Shown here: positions 16,173-25,618 of the stretch, one piece after another
How positions within the stretch are numbered: position 1 is the stretch's first letter
Layout of the letters: the number at the start of each line of letters is the position of its first letter
NCBI GenBank assembly: GCA_015064745.1
Contig: SVRR01000007.1
Coordinates: 1 to 62,541 of the forward strand
Direction of reading: 5' to 3'
Length of the DNA: 62,541 nt
From: Oscillospiraceae bacterium
GTDB taxonomy: Bacteria; Bacillota; Clostridia; Oscillospirales; CAG-272
Position numbers and translations under genes: made by a program
The notes under the pieces: model-generated
The model's input: the letters and a program-made list of their open reading frames with translations, nothing else
The model's database searches: none
Told to the model about the DNA's origin: nothing

Positions 16173-16760
16173 ATGGAAAAGCTGTGCATTTCCCGTCCCA
16201 TCATCGTTGAGGGAAAATACGACAAGATAAAGCTAGATTCCCTTCTTTCGGCACACGTCATTCCCACGGACGGCTTCGCCCTTTTTAAGAAAAAGGAAAA
16301 AGCGGCGCTGCTCCGCCGCTTGGCAGAAGAAAAGGGGGTCATCGTCTTGACCGACGCCGACGGCGGCGGCAAGCAGATCCGCGCCTTTCTCTCGGAAATT
16401 TTACCCAAGGAAAAGGTGATACACCTGTATATCCCCGCCGTCGCGGGCAAGGAAAAGCGCAAGACGCAACCGGGAAAGGCGGGACTGCTCGGCGTCGAGG
16501 GAATAGACGCTGACACCTTACGCGGCATCTTTGCGCCCTTTGCCGACGGTGCGCCCCAAAAGGCACGCGGCGGCATCACCAAGCAGGATCTTTATGCCGA
16601 CGGTCTTTCGGGCGGCACGGACGCCCGAAAAAAAAGAGAGGCGCTTTCCCTCGCCCTCGGCTTCCCACCCGATATGACGGCAAACGCTCTGCTTGACGCC
16701 TGCAATCTGCTCTATACCAAGGAAGAATACCGCGAAGCGCTCCGCCGCATCGCGCTTTGA
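16173..16760 (+). CDS. rnmV: Ribonuclease M5
   Basis: Matures 5S rRNA from its precursor in Gram-positive bacteria. The 195-residue protein starts with a TOPRIM domain: IIVEGKYDK carrying the first acidic residue (about 10-18), then VLTDADGGGKQIR with the second acidic motif (about residue 59-71). The C-terminal half, with GITKQDLYADGL, fits the DUF4093 region of RNase M5. Length and order agree with the family. GAGGAT sits close to the ATG. It lies 30 bases after maf-nth in the same direction and is probably co-transcribed; a 5S rRNA gene is not in the window. Confidence 0.92.
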   Translation: MEKLCISRPIIVEGKYDKIKLDSLLSAHVIPTDGFALFKKKEKAALLRRLAEEKGVIVLTDADGGGKQIRAFLSEILPKEKVIHLYIPAVAGKEKRKTQPGKAGLLGVEGIDADTLRGIFAPFADGAPQKARGGITKQDLYADGLSGGTDARKKREALSLALGFPPDMTANALLDACNLLYTKEEYREALRRIAL

Positions 16761-16793
16761 TACGCCCAAAAGAGACGAAAGGAAAGGAATTCT

Positions 16794-18548
16794 ATGGACA
16801 TTAGCAATACCTTCTCTGCCGTGCGCGTGCTCTACGACTGTCTCATTAAGGGAAAGCCCGACTTTGCCCAGCTTCCCCCCTCTGCCGCCAAAACCACCCT
16901 TTTACTCCCCGCAAAGGAGCCGTTCTTCCGCACGGCTTCTCCGCGCCGTGTCGGCGTTGACGGGGAGAAGCTTCTCGCCTTCGCCCGCGCCGTCTCGGAA
17001 AGCCGCGAGGGAAACGTACACGCCGTCACGGTGCTCTCGCACGGAAGATGTGTCTTTGAAGCGGCAAAAGCGGGCTACTCCGCACAAATGCCGCACGCGG
17101 CATTCTCGCTTTCCAAAACGGTAACGGGGCTTGCCGTGGGTATGCTTTCGGACGATGGGAAGCTCTCGCCCGACACCCCCGTTCTCTCCTTTTTCCCCGA
17201 GCTTAAAGGAAAGCGCATCAGCGCGAAATTCAAGCTTTTGACCGTAGGGCACCTGCTTTCCATGTCGGTAGACCTTCCCTTCAACGAGGTAGGCGTCGTG
17301 ATCTCCGACAATTACACGAAATCCTTTTTCGAGTCTGCCTTGCGCGGAACGCCGGGAAACGGCTTCGCCTATAACAGCATGTGCAGCTATATTCTCGCCG
17401 TTATCGTGACACGCATCACGGGCACCTCTCTCTCCGATTTTTTAAACGAGCGTCTTTTTGCCCCCATGGGTATTCGCAATTATTTTTGGGAAAAATCGAC
17501 CGAGGGAATTGAAAAAGGGGGCTGGGGGCTTTATCTGCCCGTACGAAGCATGGCAAAGCTCGGTCAGCTTTTCCTTAGTCGCGGTGTATGGAACGGAAGC
17601 CGCCTGATTTCGGAAGGCTGGCTGGCTCTCATGTCGGAGCGCCACGCCGAAGTACCCGACACCTTGGGAGACTTTGATTACGGCTACCACCTTTGGCGGC
17701 ACAAGCAAACCGACAGCCTTCTTCTCAACGGCATGCTGGGACAAAACGTTTGGGTCCTGCCCGAAAAGCAGCTCGTCGTGGCGATCACGGCAGGGGACAG
17801 CTGTCTTTTCCAAGACGCGCAGGCACTCACCGCCGCGATGCGAGAGCTTTCGGATATGACTCCCCGCGATACCCTTCGCGCAAAACGAGAGCGCCGTTTT
17901 ATCGCCCGTCACTTCGGCGAGGAAGCAAGTCTTATCCCGACCTACGTGAGCGCCGAGAGCCGCGAGGCTGAAAAAAAGCTTTTGCCCGCCCTTAAAACGA
18001 GCTTTACGCTATCCGAAAACAACGGCGGCGTGCTTCCTCTTATTACGAGACTCATCCAAAACAGCCCGACCAAGGGAATTTCCGCCCTCACCGTCGCACA
18101 GTGCCCGAAGGATGCGCGTGTTTTGCTCTTTTCCTTCACCGAGGGGGACGCGACCTACCGTATCGCGGCGGGCAACTGTCGCTTCCTTGACAGCGTTCTC
18201 CGTATTCACGGAGAAAAATACCGCGTCGCGGCGGCATACGCCTGGGGGCTCAACGAAGAAAGAGAGCCGTATTTGCGTTTAGAGCTCCGCTTCCCCGCGC
18301 TTGCCGACACGAGACGCTTTCTTTTCCGTAAGGCGGGCGACGGATTTTCCGTCACACTCACCGAGCAGCCCGGCTATGAATTCGTCAAAAAGCTGTTAAA
18401 GAGTGCCGCCGCCGATAAAAGCGATTTTCTTCAAGCGCTCACACACTCAAAATCTCCCCTTGACATTTTGCTTCGCCGCGTAAGAGCTGTGTTCGCGCCC
18501 ACGCTCCGCCTCGCGCCCGCAAAAGAGGAAAGCGAGAAAAAGAAGTAA
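16794..18548 (+). CDS. Beta-lactamase-fold serine hydrolase with extra C-terminal domain
   Basis: A 584-residue protein. Residues about 60-345 have the class C beta-lactamase/DD-peptidase fold: SLSK (S105, K108) as the SxxK catalytic pair, FAYNSM as the second motif, and a run of GMLSDDGKLSPDTPV typical of this group. No signal peptide is visible, so a cytoplasmic esterase or amidase role is more likely than antibiotic resistance. Residues about 360-584 form a separate region I do not recognise, strand-rich, ending in a charged tail. The ribosome site is AAAGGAAAGG. Last gene of the run that begins with the U32 protein; the icd promoter follows directly. Substrate unknown. Confidence 0.75.
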   Translation: MDISNTFSAVRVLYDCLIKGKPDFAQLPPSAAKTTLLLPAKEPFFRTASPRRVGVDGEKLLAFARAVSESREGNVHAVTVLSHGRCVFEAAKAGYSAQMPHAAFSLSKTVTGLAVGMLSDDGKLSPDTPVLSFFPELKGKRISAKFKLLTVGHLLSMSVDLPFNEVGVVISDNYTKSFFESALRGTPGNGFAYNSMCSYILAVIVTRITGTSLSDFLNERLFAPMGIRNYFWEKSTEGIEKGGWGLYLPVRSMAKLGQLFLSRGVWNGSRLISEGWLALMSERHAEVPDTLGDFDYGYHLWRHKQTDSLLLNGMLGQNVWVLPEKQLVVAITAGDSCLFQDAQALTAAMRELSDMTPRDTLRAKRERRFIARHFGEEASLIPTYVSAESREAEKKLLPALKTSFTLSENNGGVLPLITRLIQNSPTKGISALTVAQCPKDARVLLFSFTEGDATYRIAAGNCRFLDSVLRIHGEKYRVAAAYAWGLNEEREPYLRLELRFPALADTRRFLFRKAGDGFSVTLTEQPGYEFVKKLLKSAAADKSDFLQALTHSKSPLDILLRRVRAVFAPTLRLAPAKEESEKKK

Positions 18549-18565
18549 AAATATGGCAAACACTC

Positions 18566-18594
18566 TTGATTTTTGCCTACCGTTTTGCTACAAT
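18566..18594 (+). promoter_or_regulatory. Sigma-A promoter of icd with structured 5' leader
   Basis: TTGATT (18566-18571), 17 bases, TACAAT (18589-18594). The predicted transcript begins almost at a hairpin GACGTGT / ACACGTC (about 18601-18621), followed by a second small stem AAGAG/CTCTT. About 90 bases of leader precede the icd start. The hairpin may stabilise the 5' end; no known riboswitch is recognised. Confidence 0.75.
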
Positions 18595-18691
18595 GGATAA
18601 GACGTGTCAGTGGAACACGTCAAACAGCGCGAAGAGCCACCCTCTTTGCAAAAAATCTATTTCATTTTCCTAATTTCGGAGGTATTGAAAC

Positions 18692-19912
18692 ATGGAAAAA
18701 ATCAAAATGCTCACCCCCCTCGTCGAAATGGACGGCGACGAAATGACCCGCATCCTTTGGCAGATGATCAAGGACGAGCTCCTGCTTCCCTTTGTGGACT
18801 TAAAGACGGAGTATTACGATTTAGGTCTGCCCGAAAGAGAGAAGACCAAGGACAAGGTCACCTTTGATTCGGCATACGCCACCAAGAAATACGGCGTTGC
18901 CGTCAAGTGCGCCACCATCACCCCCAACCGTCAGCGCGTAGAGGAATACAACCTCTCCGAGATGTGGAAGAGCCCGAACGGCACCATCCGCGCCATCCTC
19001 GACGGCACCGTTTTCCGCGCCCCCATCCTGCTCGACTTCATCCATCCCGCTGTCCGCAACTGGAAAAAGCCCATCACCATCGCCCGTCACGCCTACGGCG
19101 ACATCTATAAGGCGACCGAGTACCGCGTGCCCGACTGCGGCAAGGCAGAGCTCGTTTTCACCGATAAGGACGGCAAGGAAACCTTCCGCGAAACGGTCTA
19201 CGACTTTGAGTGCGCCGGTGTTTTGCAGGGCTCGTACAACAAGGACAGCTCCATCCGTTCCTTCGCGCACGCTTGCTTCAAGTATGCGCTTTCCACCAAG
19301 CAAGACCTTTGGTTCTCCACCAAGGACACCATTTCGAAGCAGTACGACCAGACCTTTAAGCTCATCTTCCAAGAAATTTACGACAATGAGTATAAGGCTG
19401 ATTTTGAAGCGGCAGGGATCTCCTACTTCTATACCCTCATCGACGACGCCGTAGCGCGCGTGATCCGCAGTGAGGGCGGCTTCATCTGGGCTTGCAAGAA
19501 CTACGACGGCGACGTGATGAGCGATATGGTATCGACCGCCTTCGGCTCGCTCGCCATGATGACCTCCGTTCTCGTATCTCCCGACGGCAACTACGAATAC
19601 GAGGCGGCACACGGCACCGTGACCCGCCATTACTACAAATACTTAAAGGGCGAGGAGACCTCGACCAACCCCATGGCGACCATCTACGCATGGTCGGGCG
19701 CGCTCAGAAAGCGCGGCGAGCTGGATAACCTCGCTGACCTCGTCGCCTTTGCCGACGCGCTGGAAGCCGCCTGCATCGACACCCTTTCGTCGGGTGTTAT
19801 GACCAAGGACCTCGTCTCCCTCACCGACGGAAGCGTGAAGGTCACGGCGGTCACGTCGATTGAATTTATCCGCGCCATCCGCGCAAATCTCGAAAAACGC
19901 CTCGGCGCGTGA
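18692..19912 (+). CDS. icd: NADP-dependent isocitrate dehydrogenase, eukaryote-like (homodimeric) type
   Basis: Oxidatively decarboxylates isocitrate to 2-oxoglutarate, giving NADPH and the carbon skeleton for glutamate. The 406 residues and the stretch [19 protein letters not shown] (about 95-113) match the dimeric type seen in eukaryotic cytosol and many anaerobes, unlike the Escherichia coli enzyme. Further signatures are DGDEMTRI near the start, CATITPN, and [14 protein letters not shown] near residue 295. GGAGG lies ten bases before the ATG. It is a single-gene transcript with its own promoter and a strong terminator, suggesting biosynthetic use in an incomplete citric acid cycle. Confidence 0.95.
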   Translation: MEKIKMLTPLVEMDGDEMTRILWQMIKDELLLPFVDLKTEYYDLGLPEREKTKDKVTFDSAYATKKYGVAVKCATITPNRQRVEEYNLSEMWKSPNGTIRAILDGTVFRAPILLDFIHPAVRNWKKPITIARHAYGDIYKATEYRVPDCGKAELVFTDKDGKETFRETVYDFECAGVLQGSYNKDSSIRSFAHACFKYALSTKQDLWFSTKDTISKQYDQTFKLIFQEIYDNEYKADFEAAGISYFYTLIDDAVARVIRSEGGFIWACKNYDGDVMSDMVSTAFGSLAMMTSVLVSPDGNYEYEAAHGTVTRHYYKYLKGEETSTNPMATIYAWSGALRKRGELDNLADLVAFADALEAACIDTLSSGVMTKDLVSLTDGSVKVTAVTSIEFIRAIRANLEKRLGA

Positions 19913-19926
19913 CGACATAAAAAAGT

Positions 19927-19976
19927 CCCGATTGCACAGTTGCCGTAAAGCAGGTATGCAATCGGGGCGTTTTTTA
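19927..19976. terminator. Bidirectional terminator between icd and dnaC
   Basis: CCCGATTGCA (19927-19936) pairs perfectly with TGCAATCGGG (19957-19966); T runs follow on both strands. The 20-base loop is unusually long. It ends icd on the plus strand and the six-gene operon on the minus strand. Confidence 0.85.
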
Positions 19977-20927
19977 TTTTTGTCTTCTGATATCCACGCC
20001 GCGGAAGAGGAAGGGATCAAACTCGCCGAACAGACGGCTGGTAATGCGCTCGTCGTATCTCTCAAAGAGATTTTTCTGTCCGAGATTGGTGCTGATGATC
20101 ATGCTCTTGCCAAGATTAATGCGCGTGTTGATGATGTTGTAAAGCGAAGAAACGGTAAACTGGTTGGTCAGCTCCGCCCCGAGATCGTCCATGATAAGAA
20201 GGTCACATTCGAGGTATTTCTCGCTCTTGCTCTCGGTTTCCCCATAGCCACTCTTAAAGCGGTCATGCTCAAAATCGGCAATAATATTTTGCGCCGTTTC
20301 GTACACCACGTCAAAGCCGCGCTCAATGGCGCGCTTGGCAATGGCGGTGGAGAGGTGCGTCTTTCCAAGCCCCGTGCCACCCATAAAGAGAAGATTTCTT
20401 CCCGTTTTTTCGAAGCTCTCGGCAAAGTCCTTTGCCGCTTCAAGCGCACGTTCGGCATACTTTAACGCTTCACCTTCGTAAAAACGCAAAGAAAAGTTGT
20501 CAAAGCCCTGCTTTTTCAAAAGCGCGCCAAGTCCCGAAGAGCGATAGCCCGCCTCAATCAGCATTTGCTTCATGCAAGAGCAAAGCCCCTTTTCAAGCCG
20601 CCCCGTGTCACGGCAACGAGGGCAGGTGGGAATGACGTCGGTATAATTCTCAGGAAGCGAGAGAGAGGAAAGAAGCGCTTTTCGCCTCGCTTGAAGAGCG
20701 AGATTTTCCTCCTTCAAGGCGGCAACGCGTGCTTTTACGTCCGTTTTCTCCATCGCTACGCGCACAAGGGCAAAGCCCGTGCCCGCAAGACGGCGATCAA
20801 TCTCTCTGATCTCGGGGCATTTCGCGTAGACCTCCTGCGTACGCTTTTGGGAAAGAAGCTCACCGTCTTGACGGCGTTTGGCAAGAACGCCCTCTACGTA
20901 TCCGTAATTTTCTTTGCTATAACCCAT
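19974..20927 (-). CDS. DnaC/DnaI-like helicase loader (AAA+ ATPase)
   Basis: Loads the replicative DNA helicase at origins or restart sites. The 317-residue protein has an N-terminal coiled or helical region, a zinc-type cluster C102-x2-C105 and C116-x-C118, Walker A GGTGLGKT at 183-190 and Walker B LLIMDDLG near residue 240, followed by the sensor ISTNL. This layout is that of Bacillus DnaI and clostridial DnaC-like proteins. It starts 25 bases after dnaD, and the pairing of a DnaD-domain protein with a DnaC-type loader is the usual Firmicutes primosome arrangement. Last gene of the operon led from 25473. Confidence 0.9.
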   Translation of the reverse strand: MGYSKENYGYVEGVLAKRRQDGELLSQKRTQEVYAKCPEIREIDRRLAGTGFALVRVAMEKTDVKARVAALKEENLALQARRKALLSSLSLPENYTDVIPTCPRCRDTGRLEKGLCSCMKQMLIEAGYRSSGLGALLKKQGFDNFSLRFYEGEALKYAERALEAAKDFAESFEKTGRNLLFMGGTGLGKTHLSTAIAKRAIERGFDVVYETAQNIIADFEHDRFKSGYGETESKSEKYLECDLLIMDDLGAELTNQFTVSSLYNIINTRINLGKSMIISTNLGQKNLFERYDERITSRLFGEFDPFLFRGVDIRRQK

Positions 20928-20951
20928 AACCGGTTCCTTTCCTCGGAAATA

Positions 20952-21971
20952 TTAATCCTTTTTACCGTAGCTGCGGTCGAGCGCGTGCGCGAAAAAGTCG
21001 TCCACGTCAAAGGAACGCATCTCGTCCTTTTCCGCTTCCTTCGCGGACTTCTGCGATTTCTTTGCCGCCTTTTCGCTTTTCTCTCTTTCAAGAAGAGCGT
21101 TGACGTCCGCCGCCGTTTTACATCCCTCGGTGTTCCATCTCGTAATGATCTTATCCGCATACACGACCGACGCTTTACCCGTCGCGCCCACCGTCATATC
21201 GTAGGCAAGCCCGATGAGAGCGTCGTCGTAGCCGTACTCCACACACCAACGAGTAAATGCCTCCACCTCCTTGGTGGAAAGAGCGCGCTCACCGATGCCG
21301 AAGAGCTTGCGAAGCGCTCCCTCACGCGTGCGCATGAGGCGATCCTTTTCAATGTACGCCTCCAACTCTTCAAAGGTGAGAACGCCGCGATCATATAGCG
21401 AAAACGCCACCTTTTCCACGTAGCGCATCGGCTTTTTCGCCTTCTCTCCGTAGTATTCAAGAAGCAAGCATATGTACTCACAGCTGAAATGAAGCTCCTC
21501 GTTAAGTCCCACGAGGATGTTGATATCGGTGGAGGATAGCACCTTGCCGTAGATCTCTTGGCACGCTTCGATAAACGCGGCAAGATTTCCCTTTTCGATC
21601 AGTGCCGACAGCTCCGTGCCGGAATAATCGGGTAGCTCGTCCGCCGAGCGAACGGGTTTTTTCTTCGTTTGGGCATTCTTTTTCGCTGCACCGTCGGAAG
21701 TGGAAGGCTCTTTTTTCGGCGTATCCTCGGAAGAGAGCGCATCCTTTTTCTTTGCGGCGGCAGTCTTGATCAGTCCCGCACCTCTCCAAAAGGCAAGGGC
21801 ATCCTTAGCATCCCCCAGCGTCTCTAACCGCGCTGCCGCTTCGATATCCTCAGCGGAAAGCGGGGTATCAGCGGCAAGGATAAGAGCAAGAACGCGAAGC
21901 TCCTCATCCGAGGCGGCAAAGAACGCCTCCGTTCTTTCGGGTGCCTTGCCCGAACGAATATAACGCTTCAA
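20952..21971 (-). CDS. DnaD domain protein (primosome component), TTG start
   Basis: Acts in assembly of the replication initiation/restart primosome. In 339 residues there is an N-terminal helical part, a low-complexity Lys/Ala linker (about 75-105), and the DnaD/DnaB-II domain ending in the signature YADKIITRWNTEGCKTAADV (about 265-285), followed by a charged tail. The start is the TTG at 21971, within TTGA that also contains the rex stop codon, with GGAGG seven bases upstream; this four-base overlap implies translational coupling. It is followed by the dnaC-like loader, its expected partner. Confidence 0.88.
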   Translation of the reverse strand: MKRYIRSGKAPERTEAFFAASDEELRVLALILAADTPLSAEDIEAAARLETLGDAKDALAFWRGAGLIKTAAAKKKDALSSEDTPKKEPSTSDGAAKKNAQTKKKPVRSADELPDYSGTELSALIEKGNLAAFIEACQEIYGKVLSSTDINILVGLNEELHFSCEYICLLLEYYGEKAKKPMRYVEKVAFSLYDRGVLTFEELEAYIEKDRLMRTREGALRKLFGIGERALSTKEVEAFTRWCVEYGYDDALIGLAYDMTVGATGKASVVYADKIITRWNTEGCKTAADVNALLEREKSEKAAKKSQKSAKEAEKDEMRSFDVDDFFAHALDRSYGKKD

Positions 21972-22657
21972 CGTCCGTCCTCCTTCTCCTTGATAGCATA
22001 AAGAAGCATCATGAGCGAGTCGCCCATGTGCATGTTTTCAATAATAATGTCGGGATAGTCGGGGAGCGTCAGCTCTTGATTGGAAAAATTCCAAATTCCC
22101 TTAATTCCCGCGGCGGCAAGTCGTCTTGCCTCCCCCTCGGCGGCATCCTTGGGCGTCGTCAAAACGCCAATATCGATGTGCGCGGCACGCACGTACTCCT
22201 CAAGCCCCGCCACGTTATACACGGGGATTCCGCCAAAGGTGCGACCGATCACGTTCTCATCCGTATCAAACATGGCGGTACGAACGACACCGCGACGCTC
22301 AAACATATGGCTTGAAACGAGCGCTCTGCCAAGGTTGCCCGCACCCACGATCACCGCGCGGTAGCCCTCACTGACACCGAGCAATTCGCCGATCTGCTCG
22401 TATAAATATCTGACGTTATAGCCGTATCCCTGCTGACCGAAGCCACCGAAGCAGTTAAGGTCCTGACGGATCTGCGACGCCGTAACGCCCATTAAAAGAG
22501 AAAGACGCGCCGACGAGATGCGGAGCTCGTTTTTTCGAAGAAGGTCACCGAGAAAACGGTGGTATCTCGGCAAACGGCGCACGACCGCCGCAGACACCAT
22601 GCCTCTCTCCGCAACGCTTCTCTTGCGGCGCATCATTCTTTTACGTTGTTCTAACAT
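21968..22657 (-). CDS. rex: Redox-sensing transcriptional repressor Rex
   Basis: Senses the NADH/NAD+ ratio and represses fermentative and respiratory genes when NADH is low. The 229 residues show the N-terminal winged helix (LPRYHRFLGDLL, then SSARLSLLMGVTASQIRQDLN) and a Rossmann domain with VGAGNLGRAL (about residue 100). Length and motifs are typical. The start at 22657 follows AAGGAATAGGA. It lies in the middle of an operon with tRNA modification (tsaD, rimI) and replication (dnaD, dnaC) genes, 30 bases after tsaD. No Rex box search could be made beyond visual scanning. Confidence 0.95.
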   Translation of the reverse strand: MLEQRKRMMRRKRSVAERGMVSAAVVRRLPRYHRFLGDLLRKNELRISSARLSLLMGVTASQIRQDLNCFGGFGQQGYGYNVRYLYEQIGELLGVSEGYRAVIVGAGNLGRALVSSHMFERRGVVRTAMFDTDENVIGRTFGGIPVYNVAGLEEYVRAAHIDIGVLTTPKDAAEGEARRLAAAGIKGIWNFSNQELTLPDYPDIIIENMHMGDSLMMLLYAIKEKEDGR

Positions 22658-22686
22658 AGTCCTATTCCTTATCGTTTCATTGAAGC

Positions 22687-23766
22687 TTACTGCGCGTCGT
22701 CCTCGGCAGAGGCGTTCTGCGCGCTTGTGGCAATATGCCCGTCCAAATATTCATAATAACCCTGCGCGGCAATCATCGCGCCGTTATCTCCGCATAGCGA
22801 GATGGGCGGCATACAAAGAGTTCTTCCCATTTTCTCACACAAAGAGGAAAGCCTTGCGCGCAAATGGGAATTGGCGGCAACGCCGCCCGCCACGGTGAGG
22901 GACGCCGTCGGATATTCCTTCAAAAGCGCCTCTACCTTTTTGGCAACCGATTCCACGGCGGCATAGGTATACGCTGCGGCAAAATAATCGTTTTCAAGAG
23001 GGGTACCCGACTGCTCAAAGCGGTGCAAAAGGTTGATGGCGGCAGTCTTCATGCCCGAAAAGGAAAAATCAAGTGAGCCGTCCGCAAGCGCCGCCGAAGG
23101 GAATTTATAATACGGGTTTTTGTAAACTTCCGTTTGCTTAAAGGCGGCATAAAAGCCCTCTTCTTTTCCCGTCGCGCGGATAAAGCCCTGCCGCGCCAAG
23201 GTGTCAAAGCCTGCCCCCGCGGGATACGGAAGTCCCACGATGCGTCCAATCTTATCAAACGCCTCTCCAATAGCGTCGTCACGCGTTTTTCCCACGAGAC
23301 GGAAGCGCGTATAGTCCTCGACCGCGAAGAGCGATGTATGCCCGCCCGAAACGACGAGTGCCACGAAGGGAGGCGTGGGCGGCGCTTCGGTCAAATACGC
23401 GGCGGCAACGTGCCCCTTGATATGGTCGACAGAAACAAGCGGAAGCCCATAGCGCACCGCAAACGCCTTGGCAAAGGAAACGCCCACAAGAAGCGCGCCG
23501 ATGAGTCCGGGATGGGTGGTCACGGCAACCGCCGAAAGCTCTTCGGGCTTTGTGCTCGCCGAGGTGAGCGCCTCGCGCGTCAAGGCGGAGATCGCCTCAA
23601 TATGCGCGCGCCCCGCGATTTCGGGTACGACACCGCCGTAAAGTCGGTGGGTATCCACCTGCGACGCGATGGCGTTTGAAAGAATATGCAGTTTTCCTTT
23701 TTCGTCTGCTTCAAGCACAGAGACTGCCGTCTCATCGCAGGAGCTTTCAAAGCCAATGATCTTCAT
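22687..23766 (-). CDS. tsaD: tRNA N6-adenosine threonylcarbamoyltransferase
   Basis: Transfers the threonylcarbamoyl group to A37 of ANN-decoding tRNAs, in complex with TsaB and TsaE. The 359 residues start with GFESSCDET and contain the metal-binding HIKGH (H115, H119), SGGHTSL, and the C-terminal GGVAANSHLR and CGDNGAMIA motifs. All are as in active family members. It follows rimI by three bases and is probably coupled to it. tsaB and tsaE, frequent neighbours of tsaD-rimI, are not in the window on this side. Confidence 0.96.
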   Translation of the reverse strand: MKIIGFESSCDETAVSVLEADEKGKLHILSNAIASQVDTHRLYGGVVPEIAGRAHIEAISALTREALTSASTKPEELSAVAVTTHPGLIGALLVGVSFAKAFAVRYGLPLVSVDHIKGHVAAAYLTEAPPTPPFVALVVSGGHTSLFAVEDYTRFRLVGKTRDDAIGEAFDKIGRIVGLPYPAGAGFDTLARQGFIRATGKEEGFYAAFKQTEVYKNPYYKFPSAALADGSLDFSFSGMKTAAINLLHRFEQSGTPLENDYFAAAYTYAAVESVAKKVEALLKEYPTASLTVAGGVAANSHLRARLSSLCEKMGRTLCMPPISLCGDNGAMIAAQGYYEYLDGHIATSAQNASAEDDAQ

Positions 23767-23769
23767 TCG

Positions 23770-24189
23770 TCACTTTCGTCTGTAAAGACAGGCGTCCTCC
23801 GTTGGGTTCTTGTAATAATTTTTTCGCTCTCCCACAAGGGAAAAGCCCAGCTTTTCGTAAAGCGTGCGCGCGGCGGTGTTTGAGACGCGCACTTCAAGAT
23901 AGGTCGCGTCCGCAAGCGAAAGAAAGCTTCGGCACAAGGCTTCCCCCACGCCAAGCCGTCTTGCTTCCGGAAGGGTCGCAACACGAAGGATCTCCCCCTC
24001 GGGCGGTATGACCGAGCCGAGAAGATATCCAACGAATGCCCCCTCTCTCTCCGCAACGAGAAAAGAAAGGTAAGTGCTCTCCACATGTGCCGATATCGCG
24101 TTTTCTCCCCACGGATCGGAAAACACGGCATTTTCAAGATCGCTCACATAGGGAATGTCCGAGAAGGTTCCCTTCCGCACCCGTATCAT
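23770..24189 (-). CDS. rimI: Ribosomal protein S18 alanine N-acetyltransferase-like (RimI)
   Basis: A 139-residue GNAT acetyltransferase. It has the N-terminal DIPYVSDLENAVFSDPW typical of RimI, strand motif EILRVATLPEARRLGVGEAL that forms the acetyl-CoA loop, and LEVRVSNTAARTLYEKLGF near the end. RimI acetylates the N-terminal alanine of ribosomal protein S18 and possibly other proteins; adjacency to tsaD is the classical context. It overlaps the preceding acetyltransferase gene by the four bases ATGA and ends three bases before the tsaD start. Confidence 0.9.
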   Translation of the reverse strand: MIRVRKGTFSDIPYVSDLENAVFSDPWGENAISAHVESTYLSFLVAEREGAFVGYLLGSVIPPEGEILRVATLPEARRLGVGEALCRSFLSLADATYLEVRVSNTAARTLYEKLGFSLVGERKNYYKNPTEDACLYRRK

Positions 24190-25394
24190 GCTTCTTCTAA
24201 ATGCAAATCTTCGTTTGCATTTTCTCCTTCTTTCGTATCAATGCACTTGATAAAGCACCTGCGGCGCTTATGCTGTCTTGAAGGAAAGATCTTCCACTGA
24301 TCAAGAACCTTGTCGTTCATCTCCAACTGCGGTCCCGTTTCCGCGCACATGATGCCTACCCGCCAAGCGTTTTCAAGAAGTCGGTGAATAATAACCGCGT
24401 TCACGCCGGAGCCCTGATATTCAGGCGCAACAGCGATCAACAAAAGATTGATCTCACTGCCGTGCTTCAAGGCGCGTAAGGTGGGGATCCACCCAAAGGG
24501 GAAAAGCTTTCCTCCCGTCTTGCGGAAAGCGTCCGAAAGACTGCGCACCGCCGCGCCGAAGGCGATCAGCTCTCCCCCCTCGTTTTCCACGAGGCAAGCA
24601 AGGTCGGGGTCTATCATGGGAACGAATTTTTTGGCATAATGGCGGATCTGCACATCATCCAGCGGAACTACCCCGTAAAGCGACGCATAGGCACGGTTAA
24701 CAAGGGCAAAGGCGCGCTCGATATATGGCGTAAAATCCTTATTACGGCGCACCGTCACAATATGGAGATCGTGTCTTTTCAGTGCCCGTGCCGAAAGCTT
24801 TTTGAGAAGCTCCGCCGTCTTGGAGTCGTCCTCGGTGCGATGGACGTTCAGCTCTATCCAATCCACGTCCTTCTCATATCCGAGCCGCGTAAGATGCTCC
24901 TTATAATAGGGCTCGTTGTAATAGGTGAAGAAAAGGCTCTTTTCTTCAAAGCCCTCGACCAGCATGCCCTCTCTGTCAAGATCGGTAAAGCCGAGGGGAC
25001 CGTGTATCTCATCACACCCTTTTTCCCTTGCGAACGCTTCAACCGCGGCAAAAAGCGCCGCCGAAACACGCTCGTCGTCGATAAAATCCACTTGGGTAAA
25101 GCGCATACGGTGGGTGCCCCAGCGCTCATTTGCGCGAGTGCTGTAAATAGCCCCGATTCTACCGACGATACGGTCACCGGCAAACGCGAGAAAATATTTC
25201 GCCTGCGCATAAGAAAAGGCAGGATTTTTGCGCGCGTCCATATCCGCAAGCTCATCTGCGTACATCGGCGGCACATAGTAGGGATTATCGCGGTAAAGCT
25301 TGTTTGGAAATTCCACGAAAAGGCGGCGCTCGCGCTTTGATCTGACCTCGCGTACGGTAATTTCGCGCGCCATATCAAAATTTTGATTCTTCAT
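24186..25394 (-). CDS. GNAT-like acetyltransferase (YghO-like)
   Basis: A 402-residue protein with the N-terminal signature FVEFPNKLYRDNPYYVPP, then FLAFAGDRIVGRIGAIYS and GCDEIHGPLGFTDLDREGMLVEGF, known from a broadly conserved family annotated as GNAT or YghO. The C-terminal part has a second GNAT-like half with LLIAVAPEYQGSGVNAVI. The start at 25394 (MKNQNFD) follows GGGAGAGGGG; the longer open frame begins without a ribosome site. First gene of the six-gene operon, directly behind the promoter at 25473-25445. Acceptor substrate unknown. Confidence 0.75.
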   Translation of the reverse strand: MKNQNFDMAREITVREVRSKRERRLFVEFPNKLYRDNPYYVPPMYADELADMDARKNPAFSYAQAKYFLAFAGDRIVGRIGAIYSTRANERWGTHRMRFTQVDFIDDERVSAALFAAVEAFAREKGCDEIHGPLGFTDLDREGMLVEGFEEKSLFFTYYNEPYYKEHLTRLGYEKDVDWIELNVHRTEDDSKTAELLKKLSARALKRHDLHIVTVRRNKDFTPYIERAFALVNRAYASLYGVVPLDDVQIRHYAKKFVPMIDPDLACLVENEGGELIAFGAAVRSLSDAFRKTGGKLFPFGWIPTLRALKHGSEINLLLIAVAPEYQGSGVNAVIIHRLLENAWRVGIMCAETGPQLEMNDKVLDQWKIFPSRQHKRRRCFIKCIDTKEGENANEDLHLEEA

Positions 25395-25444
25395 GGCGGT
25401 CCCCTCTCCCTTCTTTTTCGACAAGCGACAATACTACAACAATC

Positions 25445-25473
25445 ATTTTATCACAAATTTGACAGAAAATCAA
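25445..25473 (-). promoter_or_regulatory. Promoter of the GNAT-rimI-tsaD-rex-dnaD-dnaC operon
   Basis: TTGATT at 25473-25468, 17 bases, TAAAAT at 25450-25445 on the minus strand. It is the only good promoter seen before the six closely spaced genes. Confidence 0.75.
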
Positions 25474-25533
25474 GAGGGAGCGCGCCGTTTCGGAGATTTC
25501 TTCAACTTTTTCGTATTTTTCCACCCCTTTTCC

Positions 25534-25562
25534 TTGATTTCTTCACGAAAGTGTGGTAAAAT
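25534..25562 (+). promoter_or_regulatory. Promoter of the DUF5685 gene cluster
   Basis: TTGATT (25534-25539), 17 bases, TAAAAT (25557-25562). It shares both boxes with the divergent promoter 60 bases away, so the two transcription units may be matched in strength. Confidence 0.75.
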
Positions 25563-25618
25563 AAAATGGTATAGGTATAAAATCCGCAAGGAAGTAAGAA
25601 CGGTGGTGGAAAGACGGC

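Noticed and set aside
16794..18548. Antibiotic-resistance beta-lactamase
   Set aside because: The fold motifs are of the broad serine hydrolase class and there is no signal peptide, so resistance is not supported.
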